Assembly: GCA_024400915.1 (NCBI GenBank)
Contig: JAKSLX010000023.1
Coordinates: 1 to 43,802, forward strand
Length of the DNA stretch: 43,802 bases
Direction: 5' to 3'
Origin: Treponema sp.
GTDB taxonomy: Bacteria > Spirochaetota > Spirochaetia > Treponematales > Treponemataceae
Of the stretch, positions 7,067-14,865 are shown piece by piece. The position numbers were made by a program, and so were the translations under genes. How positions within the stretch are numbered: the first letter of the stretch is position 1; each line of letters opens with the position of its first letter. The notes below the pieces were generated by a model. It worked only from the letters and a program-made list of their open reading frames with translations, had not been told where the DNA came from and made no database searches.

Positions 7067-8407
7067 ATGGTAGACATAGATCAGAGTTTTTTAAAGCGGA
7101 ATATTTCTCAGATAAACGACAAGGTTCAGGGAATTTATCTTTCGCTGAATTTTCTTCCGCTGGCGTTGTTTTTGGGAAATTTAGGAGGAGCATGGCATCT
7201 TCCAGTTAATTACCTGATTAAGATCCAGATCCTCATTACCAGCCTTTTCCTTATTAATTTCATCATATATAAGTTTGCCCGTACTCCAAACCTTTCGAAA
7301 TACATGGGAATTTTTGCCTGCACTACGGTTGTTTCAGTCATAGCGGCAAACGGACGCGTTGGAATTTACATCTCCTATGGATTTTTTCCTTTTCTGGCAT
7401 CCCTATACTACAGCAGGAGATTTACAGGAATAGTTTCCCTCTACAGCTGGCTTGCCATGATGGTTTCCCTTTACATAAAGACAAGGATAACAAAGCAGTG
7501 CGAGCCTTTTACGGCAGAAATTTATACTCCTGACCTGTTCTTCATAAGGTTTTCCATCGGTTTTTCAATTGAACTGTTCTTTACCTATCTTCTTGCCATG
7601 ATGATGACAAAACAGAGCCAGAAGAGACTCAGGACCCTCATTGACAATATTGATAGCGTAAATTCAATGAACATTTCCCTTGCCGAAAAAAACATTGAGC
7701 TTGAGGAAACCCAAAGCAAGATCATCAAATTCATCTCAACAATCCTCAGCAGCCACGACCTTTTTACAGGCAACCATGTTCTGCACACCCAGACTTACGC
7801 AGGAATCATTGCAAGGGAACTGCAGGAACAGGGCCGTTACCTTGCAGACCTTACGGACGAAAACATTGCAATGCTTTGCAACGCTGCCCTTCTTCACGAC
7901 ATTGGTAAAATCCACATTCCTGAAGGCATCCTTAACAAGCCTGGAAAATTCACTCCTCAGGAATTCGACATAATGAAAAGCCATCCGGAAGAAGGAAGAA
8001 AGATTCTTGAAGTTCTACCTCCTATTGCCGGTGGAAAGTTCAATAAAATTGCAGAAGAAGTTTGCCTATACCACCACGAAAAATGGGATGGAACAGGATA
8101 CCCTAAAGGACTTGCAGAAAAGGAAATTCCACTGTTTGCAAGAATTATGGCAGCGGCAGATGTTCTTGATGCCCTTTTGAGCCGCCGACTTTACAAGCAA
8201 CCTATGAGCATAGATAAGGCAATGGAAATCTTCAGGGAGCTTAGGGGCGTTCAGTTTGAACCTTGCATTTCCGATGCAGTTCTTGCCAAAAGGGATACCC
8301 TTGAAAACTGCGACAATTATTTTAAGCAGGAAGAAGACAAGAACAACGTTACCGAACTTGCCTGGTGGAAGAAATACCACGAATACATAGACAGCCAGAA
8401 ACAATGA
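7067..8407 (+). CDS. Membrane-bound HD-GYP domain protein, probable cyclic-di-GMP phosphodiesterase
   Basis: Residues about 20-180 contain five or six hydrophobic spans with no recognised ligand-binding domain. A short coiled-coil-like linker follows (about 190-220). Residues about 225-410 are an HD-GYP domain with HDIGK (about 277-281), a downstream HH pair (about 335-336) and the GYP signature GTGYPKGL. The metal-binding and GYP residues are intact, so hydrolysis of c-di-GMP is expected. It is monocistronic, with a promoter on one side and a strong bidirectional terminator on the other. With the PilZ protein at 33708-34790 it gives this window both a c-di-GMP-degrading and a c-di-GMP-sensing gene. 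The input signal is not identifiable. Confidence 0.9.
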   Translation: MVDIDQSFLKRNISQINDKVQGIYLSLNFLPLALFLGNLGGAWHLPVNYLIKIQILITSLFLINFIIYKFARTPNLSKYMGIFACTTVVSVIAANGRVGIYISYGFFPFLASLYYSRRFTGIVSLYSWLAMMVSLYIKTRITKQCEPFTAEIYTPDLFFIRFSIGFSIELFFTYLLAMMMTKQSQKRLRTLIDNIDSVNSMNISLAEKNIELEETQSKIIKFISTILSSHDLFTGNHVLHTQTYAGIIARELQEQGRYLADLTDENIAMLCNAALLHDIGKIHIPEGILNKPGKFTPQEFDIMKSHPEEGRKILEVLPPIAGGKFNKIAEEVCLYHHEKWDGTGYPKGLAEKEIPLFARIMAAADVLDALLSRRLYKQPMSIDKAMEIFRELRGVQFEPCISDAVLAKRDTLENCDNYFKQEEDKNNVTELAWWKKYHEYIDSQKQ

Positions 8408-8412
8408 AACAT

Positions 8413-8448
8413 AAAAAAAGGATTTCAGTTAACTGAAATCCTTTTTTT
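8413..8448. terminator. Bidirectional rho-independent terminator
   Basis: Near-perfect palindrome: an A-run, GGATTTCAGTT, AACTGAAATCC and a T-run. It serves the HD-GYP gene on plus and the ABC-F gene on minus. Confidence 0.9.
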
Positions 8449-8470
8449 ATTCATAACATCTTAATCAGCC

Positions 8471-10111
8471 CTAGAACCTGATCTTTTTGTCAGTTCCTGC
8501 GTAGTATTCCTTGCGCAGTGCCTTAACCTGTTCATCCTTTAGATAGTCATCAAATGGCATCATGCGGTCAATGATTCCCTTTGGTGTAATTTCAATGATT
8601 CTGTTTGCGATTGTAGAAATGAACTCGTGGTCATGGCTTGAGAACAATACAACGCCAGGGAATTTAACGAGACCTTCGTTCAAGCTTTCGATCGATTCAA
8701 GGTCAAGATGGTTTGTAGGGTCATCAAGGATGAGAACGTTTGCACCGCTGAGCATCATCTTTGAAAGCATGCAGCGTACCTTTTCTCCTCCGGAAAGAAC
8801 CTTTACTTTCTTAAGGCTGTCGTCTCCAGTAAAGAGCATGCGACCAAGGAAGCCACGCACATAGGCATCATCCTGATCAGGTGAATACTGTTTGAGCCAG
8901 TCAGTGATTGTAAGCTCATTGTTGAAGTAGTCGTTGTTGTCACGACCCATGTATGTCTGCTTTGTTGTCTGTCCCCAGTTTACTGTGGCACCCTCGCATT
9001 TTTTTGTTCCACTGATGATGTCAAAGAAAGAAGAAATGGAATTGTGTTCCATACCAACAAAGGCAACTTTTTCACCCGGGTGGATTGTAATCTCAAAATT
9101 GTTGAGGAGTACATTTCCTTCGCTGTCTTTTGAATTGAGATGCTCGGCTGTAAGAACAAAGTTACCGATCTGGCGTTCGCTCTGGAAATTTACATATGGG
9201 AACTTGCGGCTTGTAACAGGAAGCTCTTCAAGCTGCATTTTTTCAAGCATCTTCTTTCTTGAAGAAGCCTGACCTGCCTTTGAAACGTTTGATGCAAAGC
9301 GCTGGATGAACTGCTTGAGGTCTGCCATCTTGTCCTCGCGTTTCTTCTGCTGGTCCTTCTGCTGCTTCTGAAGAATCTGGCTCATCTGATACCAGAAGTC
9401 GTAGTTGCCTGTGAACTGAGTTATCTTTCCGTAGTCGATGTCGCATGTGTATGTACATACGGCATTGAGGAAGTGACGGTCATGGGAAACAACGATGACG
9501 CAGTTTTCAAATTCAAGGAGGAAGTTTTCAAGCCATGCAATAGATTCAAGGTCAAGACCGTTGGTAGGTTCATCGAGGATAAGGTAATCAGGATTACCGA
9601 ACAATGCCTGTGCCAAAAGAACGCGAACCTTCTGGCTTTCGTCAAGGTCGCTCATCATCTTGTCATGGTTTTCTTCTTCAAGACCAAGACCTGAAAGCAT
9701 CTGCTCGATCTGGTTTTCAGCTTCGTATCCACCCAGTTCACCGAATTCTGCCTGCATGTCGGCAGCCTTCATTCCGTCTTCATCAGAAAAATCTTCCTTT
9801 GCATAGATAGCATCGATATCCTTTTCAAGCTGGTAAAGCTTTGGATACCCCATCTTTACAGTTTCCTTTACGGAATATTCATCGTATTTGAAGTGGTCCT
9901 GGCTCAAAACAGCAAGGCGTTCACCTGGTGTGATGCTGATGTCGCCCGTGTCGCGTTCAAGTTCTCCTGAAAGAAGCTTGAGGAATGTCGATTTACCTGC
10001 ACCGTTGGCACCGATGATTCCGTAGCAGTTTCCCTTGAGAAACTTGATATTTACATCTTTAAACAGCGGCTTTTCGCTGAACTTAAGTGATACATCTGTT
10101 ACATTGATCAT
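8471..10111 (-). CDS. ABC-F family ATPase (YbiT-like), one composite ATP site degenerate
   Basis: Soluble twin-NBD protein of the ABC-F family, whose members act on the ribosome. There are no membrane spans. NBD1 has Walker A GANGAGKST (about residues 34-42) and Walker B YLILDEPTNGLD, but its signature reads DESQ instead of LSGGQ. A charged linker of about 80 residues (about 235-315) connects the domains. NBD2 has a corrupted Walker A (FVGMEHNSISS, no GKS/T) but a normal signature LSGGEKVR and ILDDPTNHLD. The pairing leaves site I (NBD1 Walker A with NBD2 signature) intact and site II degenerate on both halves. It lies 11 bp downstream of the DEAD-box gene, so the two are probably co-transcribed. 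The substrate or ribosomal role is not predictable, and no resistance-specific feature was noticed. Confidence 0.92.
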   Translation of the reverse strand: MINVTDVSLKFSEKPLFKDVNIKFLKGNCYGIIGANGAGKSTFLKLLSGELERDTGDISITPGERLAVLSQDHFKYDEYSVKETVKMGYPKLYQLEKDIDAIYAKEDFSDEDGMKAADMQAEFGELGGYEAENQIEQMLSGLGLEEENHDKMMSDLDESQKVRVLLAQALFGNPDYLILDEPTNGLDLESIAWLENFLLEFENCVIVVSHDRHFLNAVCTYTCDIDYGKITQFTGNYDFWYQMSQILQKQQKDQQKKREDKMADLKQFIQRFASNVSKAGQASSRKKMLEKMQLEELPVTSRKFPYVNFQSERQIGNFVLTAEHLNSKDSEGNVLLNNFEITIHPGEKVAFVGMEHNSISSFFDIISGTKKCEGATVNWGQTTKQTYMGRDNNDYFNNELTITDWLKQYSPDQDDAYVRGFLGRMLFTGDDSLKKVKVLSGGEKVRCMLSKMMLSGANVLILDDPTNHLDLESIESLNEGLVKFPGVVLFSSHDHEFISTIANRIIEITPKGIIDRMMPFDDYLKDEQVKALRKEYYAGTDKKIRF

Positions 10112-10122
10112 GTTTTATCCCC

Positions 10123-11757
10123 TTATTTCTTTTTTCCAAAAAGAGATTTAATCTTACCAAAGATAGACTTCTTTTCGTTAGTTTTCTTTGGCTGAACAGC
10201 CTTAGATTCAACTACCGAACGATTGTTTTTCTTTCCGTTCTTCTTGAAATCCTTTTTATTCTTCTTATAACTTCCGTTAGTTTTCTTACCGCGATTTTCA
10301 TAAGGATTCCCGCTGCTTGCCTTCGTATTGGCACCACCGGCATATTTTTCCTTGTAGTGCTTCATTCTTTCTTCTGAAGACATTGAAGCAAGAAGTTCGT
10401 CATCAACAGAATTGTAAACCCTTCTGTCTCTCTTGTATTCTTTCTTAGCTTCTTCGTTTCTTGAAGAATATCGTCCACTACCTTTTGAACCGCCATGACT
10501 TCCGTGCTTCTTTCCACGACCGCTTCTTTCGTACTGAGCCTGACGCATACGACCGAATTCACTTTTGTCATTGTATTCTTCGTGGTAAGAGTCAGTCCTG
10601 ATGTACATATCCTTGGACTTGTCCTCCGCCATCATGCTTTCCTCTGCAACGCGTGAAGGAATCTGCTTTTCAATATAGCGTTCGATTGGTGGAAGTGAAT
10701 AAACATCCTGTTCACTGCAGAATGTATATGCCTTACCGCTTTTGCCAGCACGGGCTGTACGACCAATGCGGTGAACATAGTTTTCAGCTTCATTAGGAAG
10801 ATCATAGTTGATGACCATGGCAAGGTCGTTGACATCGATTCCACGTGCAGCAACATCCGTCGCAACAAGACACTTCACCTGTCCCGACTTGAACTTATCC
10901 ATGATTGCAAGACGCTTTTTCTGAGGAAGGTCACCGATAATGAATTCAGTTTCAATTCCATTGATGCGGAGTCTCTTGGCTATGACCTCGCAGGTTCTTT
11001 TTGTATTGCAGAAAATGATGAGGCTTTCAGGTTTTTCAGAATTGATGATGCCAAGCAAAAGTCTTGTTTTGTCTGTTGAGGATACATGGAGAAGTTCCTG
11101 ATCGATTTCATCAACTGTAATGTTTTCCGCGGCGATCGTAATTTCTGCAGGATCCCTTGTGTATTCCCAGGCAAGGTTTTTTACATAGGAATTCAATGTT
11201 GCACTGAAAAGCATTGTCTGTCTTTTTTCGCTTGCAGGAAGAACCTTGATGAGCGTGCGGAGATCAGGATAGAATCCCATGTCGAACATGCGGTCCGCTT
11301 CATCGATTACAAGAAACCCAACGTTTGCAAGATCCATCTGACCGCCCTGATTGAGATCAATCACACGTCCAGGAGTTCCTATGAGGATATCTGCACCCTT
11401 CTTGAGAGCGGCGACCTGCTTATCGTAGCCTACACCGCCATAGAAGCTTGCGCACTTCAATGTGCTTCCGCTGCAAAGTTTTTCTGCTTCTTCCTGAACC
11501 TGAACCGCAAGCTCACGGGTTGGAACCATAACAAGGGCCTGCTTGCCCTGAACATCTGTCCTTGATAAAAGCTGCTGGATTACGCTTGTAAGGTAAGCGC
11601 ATGTCTTTCCTGTTCCTGTCTGAGACTGAACATACAAATCTCGACCTTCAATGATGGCCTTTAAAACCTGTTCCTGAACCGGTGTACATTCAACATAACC
11701 GGCCTTTTCAATTCCCTTCTGAAGGTCTTCATGTAAAGAAAATTCAGTAAATTTCAT
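10123..11757 (-). CDS. DEAD-box ATP-dependent RNA helicase
   Basis: The helicase core spans about residues 3-370: Q motif (FSLHEDLQKGIEKAGYVECTPVQ), motif I QSQTGTGKT, Ia PTRELA, DEAD as VIDEADRM, SAT as FSATL, and motifs V/VI (ATDVAARGIDV, YVHRIGRTARAG). The C-terminal ~170 residues are a low-complexity basic tail rich in Lys, Arg, Gly, Ser and Asn, ending GKIKSLFGKKK, typical of RhlE/CshA-like helicases that bind structured RNA or ribosomal precursors. The open frame could start at 11814, but that would overlap the divergent gene by 11 bp. The ATG at 11757 matches family starts (MKFTEFSLHEDL), giving 544 residues. It probably forms an operon with the ABC-F gene. The exact substrate is unknown. 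Confidence 0.93.
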   Translation of the reverse strand: MKFTEFSLHEDLQKGIEKAGYVECTPVQEQVLKAIIEGRDLYVQSQTGTGKTCAYLTSVIQQLLSRTDVQGKQALVMVPTRELAVQVQEEAEKLCSGSTLKCASFYGGVGYDKQVAALKKGADILIGTPGRVIDLNQGGQMDLANVGFLVIDEADRMFDMGFYPDLRTLIKVLPASEKRQTMLFSATLNSYVKNLAWEYTRDPAEITIAAENITVDEIDQELLHVSSTDKTRLLLGIINSEKPESLIIFCNTKRTCEVIAKRLRINGIETEFIIGDLPQKKRLAIMDKFKSGQVKCLVATDVAARGIDVNDLAMVINYDLPNEAENYVHRIGRTARAGKSGKAYTFCSEQDVYSLPPIERYIEKQIPSRVAEESMMAEDKSKDMYIRTDSYHEEYNDKSEFGRMRQAQYERSGRGKKHGSHGGSKGSGRYSSRNEEAKKEYKRDRRVYNSVDDELLASMSSEERMKHYKEKYAGGANTKASSGNPYENRGKKTNGSYKKNKKDFKKNGKKNNRSVVESKAVQPKKTNEKKSIFGKIKSLFGKKK

Positions 11758-11764
11758 GGATAAG

Positions 11765-11770
11765 AATATA
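11765..11770 (-). promoter_or_regulatory. -10 element of the DEAD-box gene, 7 bp from the ATG
   Basis: TATATT on the minus strand ends 7 bp before the ATG at 11757. The -35 (TATACT at 17 bp) is weak and there is no Shine-Dalgarno. Confidence 0.45.
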
Positions 11771-11791
11771 TCAATTTTTCTATAATAAGTA

Positions 11792-11797
11792 TATACT
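11792..11797 (+). promoter_or_regulatory. -10 element of rlmK-like gene, 6 bp from the ATG
   Basis: TATACT, then TGGTCC and the ATG at 11804, with no Shine-Dalgarno. The -35 is weak. It overlaps the divergent promoter region of the DEAD-box gene. Confidence 0.5.
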
Positions 11798-11803
11798 TGG
11801 TCC

Positions 11804-12928
11804 ATGGAAAACAAGAACGCATACCAGGCAGAACTCTTTTCAAACAGGCTTTCTAAGAACTACAAGCAGCTTAAAAAGTGGGCGAGAAAGAACCGCGTCA
11901 CCTGCTACCGACTTTATGACAAGGATATTCCTGAAATTCCACTTTGCGCAGAAATCTATACATTCCTTCCATACGATATCGATACAAAATTTGAAGCCGC
12001 AAAGCATTATGCAATGATAAATTCAGCAGTAAGCGAAAACAGACCAGAGGCTGCAAACCTTCTTGCACAGGAAGCCTCCCGCACTTACCTTCACCTTTAC
12101 CTTTACGAACGCCCTTATGAAAAGGATGAAGAAGAAGAAAACCAATGGCTCAAGAAAATGGCATCGGCAGCGGCAAAGGTACTTGGAATTCCAGAAGGGA
12201 ATGTAATTACAAAAACCCGCAAAAAGCAGACTGAAAACAAAAAGCGGGCCCAGTATGAAAAACAGGAAAATGAAACTTCAATAAAAGGTGTCGTGTTTGA
12301 GCAGGGACAGCTTTTCCATGTGAATCTTTCAGACTACATCGATACCGGTCTTTTCTTTGACCACAGACCTTTGAGGGCAAAAGTCCGCGAGCAATCCCAA
12401 GGAAAGCGCGTATTGAATCTTTTTTCCTATACCTCAAGTTTTTCAGTTTATGCTGCGGAAGGGAAAGCTAGCTATGTGGAAAGCGTAGACCTTAGCAACA
12501 CCTACACCGAATGGTCAAAAGAGAACATGAAGCTCAATGAATTTGAGGATTCAGACAGATATAACTTCATTTCTACGGATGTAATCCATTATCTGTATGA
12601 TCGGGAAAAGGAAGCAGACCACAATCAGGAATTCAAGAAATTTGACATCATTGTCCTTGATCCACCAACCTTCAGCAACTCAAAGAAAACCGACACCATG
12701 CTGGACATAAACCGCGACTGGTGCGAACTTGTACGCCTTTGTTCAAAGATTCTTTCAGAAGACGGAATCCTTTACTTCAGCACAAACAGCCGTAAACTTG
12801 TATTCGAGGAAAGCAAAATACCAGTAAATGCAAACAGCAAAGAAATAACCCCACAGACAATTCCAGAAGACTACAGAAACACAAAAATCCACAGGGTCTG
12901 GGAAATAAAGTTCAGCAAGGAATACTAG
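11804..12928 (+). CDS. Stand-alone RlmK-type 23S rRNA (guanine-N7) methyltransferase
   Basis: SAM-dependent rRNA methyltransferase resembling the C-terminal half (RlmK) of the E. coli fusion RlmKL, which makes m7G2069 in 23S rRNA. The start FSNRLSKNYKQLKKWARKNRVTCYRLYDKDIPE matches the beginning of that domain. An RNA-binding alpha/beta region follows, then DTGLFFDHRPLR (about 180-191), the SAM-binding strand LNLFSYTSSFSVYAA (about 206-220), the acidic residue in VDLS and the catalytic DPPTFSNSKK (about 283-292). The THUMP domain and N2-methylating RlmL half of the E. coli protein are absent. At 374 residues it is complete as a single-domain enzyme. It is divergent from the DEAD-box helicase gene, which may also act on rRNA. 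Confidence 0.87.
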   Translation: MENKNAYQAELFSNRLSKNYKQLKKWARKNRVTCYRLYDKDIPEIPLCAEIYTFLPYDIDTKFEAAKHYAMINSAVSENRPEAANLLAQEASRTYLHLYLYERPYEKDEEEENQWLKKMASAAAKVLGIPEGNVITKTRKKQTENKKRAQYEKQENETSIKGVVFEQGQLFHVNLSDYIDTGLFFDHRPLRAKVREQSQGKRVLNLFSYTSSFSVYAAEGKASYVESVDLSNTYTEWSKENMKLNEFEDSDRYNFISTDVIHYLYDREKEADHNQEFKKFDIIVLDPPTFSNSKKTDTMLDINRDWCELVRLCSKILSEDGILYFSTNSRKLVFEESKIPVNANSKEITPQTIPEDYRNTKIHRVWEIKFSKEY

Positions 12929-12947
12929 AACAAAATTCTTCAGTCAA

Positions 12948-12996
12948 AAAAAAAAAGCCGTGAAATCCTAAAAAATTCGGGTTTCACGGCTTTTTT
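12948..12996. terminator. Bidirectional terminator
   Basis: GCCGTGAAA/TTTCACGGC 9-bp stem with a 16-base loop, flanked by A and T runs, between the convergent methyltransferase and DUF3943 genes. Confidence 0.88.
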
Positions 12997-13009
12997 GCTT
13001 GCAAAAGCA

Positions 13010-14425
13010 TTACATGAACTTGAATCTTGCATAAAGATTGATGGCATTATGCATTGTCCAGATGGAAGGAGCATTGTCATAAACGCCCTTCTTGAAGTAA
13101 AACTCGTCTGCAATGCCGAGGTAAACATTTTTTTCTACAGGCATTTCAAGGGAAACATCAGAGAAGGCAATGTATTCCCAGCCCGTATCATCGCAATCCT
13201 GTTTCTGTCCAGGATATTTCCAGAAAGCATAACCATGAACAGTCCAGTCAAATTCGATTCCTGCTTTCTTGACTGCAGTAAGTTTTGCAACACCTTCCAC
13301 ACCTGTAGTGTATCCGTAATCCCTGTACATTCCTTCAGGCTTAACAATGTTGCCGCGCCTAAGATAATAGAAATCAGAAGTACCCATAAGAACGCCGGAA
13401 AGTCTAAGCTGATATGCCTTCCATGAATCCTGACTGTTGAAACGCTGCTTGAAGGCAACACCTGTAGCAAGGGAAGACAATTCCATAAAGGAATTCCAGA
13501 TGAAATCGTATTCCATGCAGATTCCGAAAGTCGTATCTATGTCCTCGCCAAAATCAGGGGCACGGGAAAGAAGCATTCCGTCGCTGAAAATATGAACATC
13601 ATACATAAGTTTCTGTTCCGTTGAATCAGCACCTTCTCCGCTGCCCTTTCCTCCAGCACCACCGAACTCAAAATAGAACTGGCTGTATGGTTCGTTAGAA
13701 TCATGTCCGTAAGGATCTGCATAAATTGCACGGAATTCACCGCCAAAGAAGAAAGGAAAAACTTCATTGAGCTTTTCGTCATTAGCCTTAGAAGAAGCAA
13801 GGGCCATTCCCAACATGGCTTTTACTGAACAGTCTTCAAGCATACCCGAAGGACCTTTAGGAGCATGTCCTTGAACAAAGTCTGAATAGAGGCGTACAGG
13901 ATTTCCCATGAAAGAAAGAACTGTGTGGTTCTTAGCCTGGGCTTCCAGAGAAAGTCTGTAAAGCATTTCACCAGTTACCATGCCACCTATGGATGTATAT
14001 ACAAGGTCATTGGTTGACGGAGCATTTGTCTCAAAGAAATATTCCCACACAAGGGAACCACCTGCTGCATAAAGGAGGGATTCAAGGAGATTCAAATTAG
14101 CATTTCTTGCAGCAAGATAATAAAGTCCGCCCTGGTAAGGATGAAGAACAAAGTTTGTCCAGTACCAGTCCATGTCGAATTTTACTTCCTTTTCCCAAGG
14201 ATTCTTCATGTCCTCAAGACCTACCTGAGCCCAAGGAGCACGGCATACAAAACGGTTCCAGCTGCCGATAACGGCATTTACACCCATGACACCAATGGCA
14301 CCAATAACATAATGCTTTTTATCACAGTCCTGCTTTACTACTTCGCTTGAAAATTCCTGGGCGTTGACCGTATTGAAAAACAGAATTGCCGCTGCAACAG
14401 CAACAAAAATTTTTTTAAACTTCAT
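13010..14425 (-). CDS. DUF3943-domain exported protein, probable outer-membrane beta-barrel
   Basis: A 471-residue protein with a clear signal peptide (MKFKKIFVAVAAAILFFNTVNA-Q, cleavage near residue 22). The N-terminal third has the DUF3943 pattern (WNRFVCRAPWAQ...TNFVLHPYQGGLYYLAARN...SLLYAAGGSLVWEYFFETNAPSTNDLVYTSIGGMVTGEMLYRLS). The C-terminal two thirds alternate aromatic and polar residues and end in an aromatic (ARFKFM), as in a transmembrane beta-barrel. The open frame extends further upstream through rpmE, but AGGAA is placed 7 bp before the ATG at 14425, which is followed by the signal peptide, so this start is chosen. The function is unknown. Its promoter is not obvious and the rpmE terminator overlaps the region just upstream. 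Confidence 0.85.
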   Translation of the reverse strand: MKFKKIFVAVAAAILFFNTVNAQEFSSEVVKQDCDKKHYVIGAIGVMGVNAVIGSWNRFVCRAPWAQVGLEDMKNPWEKEVKFDMDWYWTNFVLHPYQGGLYYLAARNANLNLLESLLYAAGGSLVWEYFFETNAPSTNDLVYTSIGGMVTGEMLYRLSLEAQAKNHTVLSFMGNPVRLYSDFVQGHAPKGPSGMLEDCSVKAMLGMALASSKANDEKLNEVFPFFFGGEFRAIYADPYGHDSNEPYSQFYFEFGGAGGKGSGEGADSTEQKLMYDVHIFSDGMLLSRAPDFGEDIDTTFGICMEYDFIWNSFMELSSLATGVAFKQRFNSQDSWKAYQLRLSGVLMGTSDFYYLRRGNIVKPEGMYRDYGYTTGVEGVAKLTAVKKAGIEFDWTVHGYAFWKYPGQKQDCDDTGWEYIAFSDVSLEMPVEKNVYLGIADEFYFKKGVYDNAPSIWTMHNAINLYARFKFM

Positions 14426-14441
14426 AGATTTTTCCTGACAT

Positions 14442-14473
14442 AAAAAAAAAGACCGGCTCAAATAAAGCCGGCC
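14442..14473 (-). terminator. Terminator after rpmE with an overlapping alternative hairpin
   Basis: Minus-strand GGCCGGCT/AGCCGGTC stem followed by nine T's. An 8-bp inverted repeat GCTCAAAT/ATTTGAGC (14481-14456) overlaps and would exclude the terminator stem. Confidence 0.8.
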
Positions 14474-14492
14474 ATTTGAGCAAAATACAAAC

Positions 14493-14711
14493 TTACTTTG
14501 TTTCTGCTGTTGACTTAACGCCATAGCGCTTGTTAAAGCGATCGATACGACCTGCTGTGTCAACAAGCTTCTGCTTACCTGTGTAGAATGGGTGGCAAGC
14601 AGAACAGATTTCAACGTGGATGTCTTCTACTGTTGAACGTGTTTCGATTACATTACCACATACGCAAGTAATCTTTGTAAGTGTGTAGTTTGGATGTGTA
14701 TCCTTTTTCAT
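14493..14711 (-). CDS. rpmE: 50S ribosomal protein L31 (zinc-binding type)
   Basis: A 72-residue L31. The start MKKDTHPNYTLTKITCVCGNVIETRST, the CxC (CVC) and CSACHPFYTGKQKLVDTAGRIDRFNKRY are diagnostic of the cysteine-containing (C+) form that binds zinc. AGGAG lies 8 bp before the ATG. It follows rho, as in many bacteria, but 150 bp of leader and a possible promoter separate them. It is followed by a strong terminator. Confidence 0.96.
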   Translation of the reverse strand: MKKDTHPNYTLTKITCVCGNVIETRSTVEDIHVEICSACHPFYTGKQKLVDTAGRIDRFNKRYGVKSTAETK

Positions 14712-14865
14712 TGTGTAACTCCTATGTTCTTGCCCGATACTAAAGAAAAGCCGGTCAGCACTACATACACTAAAAAAGGTAGTGTTGTATCATTCCCCCA
14801 CCGTTACAAATCAAGTTAGTACCACAAGAAAATTTTGTAAAATAAATATATATAAAATATATTAT
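14712..14865 (-). other. rpmE leader with competing hairpins
   Basis: On the minus strand a possible promoter (TTGATT, 17 bp, GATACA) is followed by ACACTACC-TTTTTT-AGTGT and then a second GTAGTG, so ACACTA/TAGTGT and CACTAC/GTAGTG are mutually exclusive stems. L31 leaders are known autoregulatory elements in other phyla. Any equivalence here is inference. Confidence 0.35.

Noticed and set aside
8980..9000. TGGCAC near 8984 as a second sigma-54 site
   Set aside because: The -12 TTGC element is missing at the required spacing, and it lies inside the ABC-F coding region.
13010..14614. DUF3943 gene starting at 14614
   Set aside because: This would overlap rpmE and its terminator. The ATG at 14425 has a Shine-Dalgarno and begins a signal peptide.
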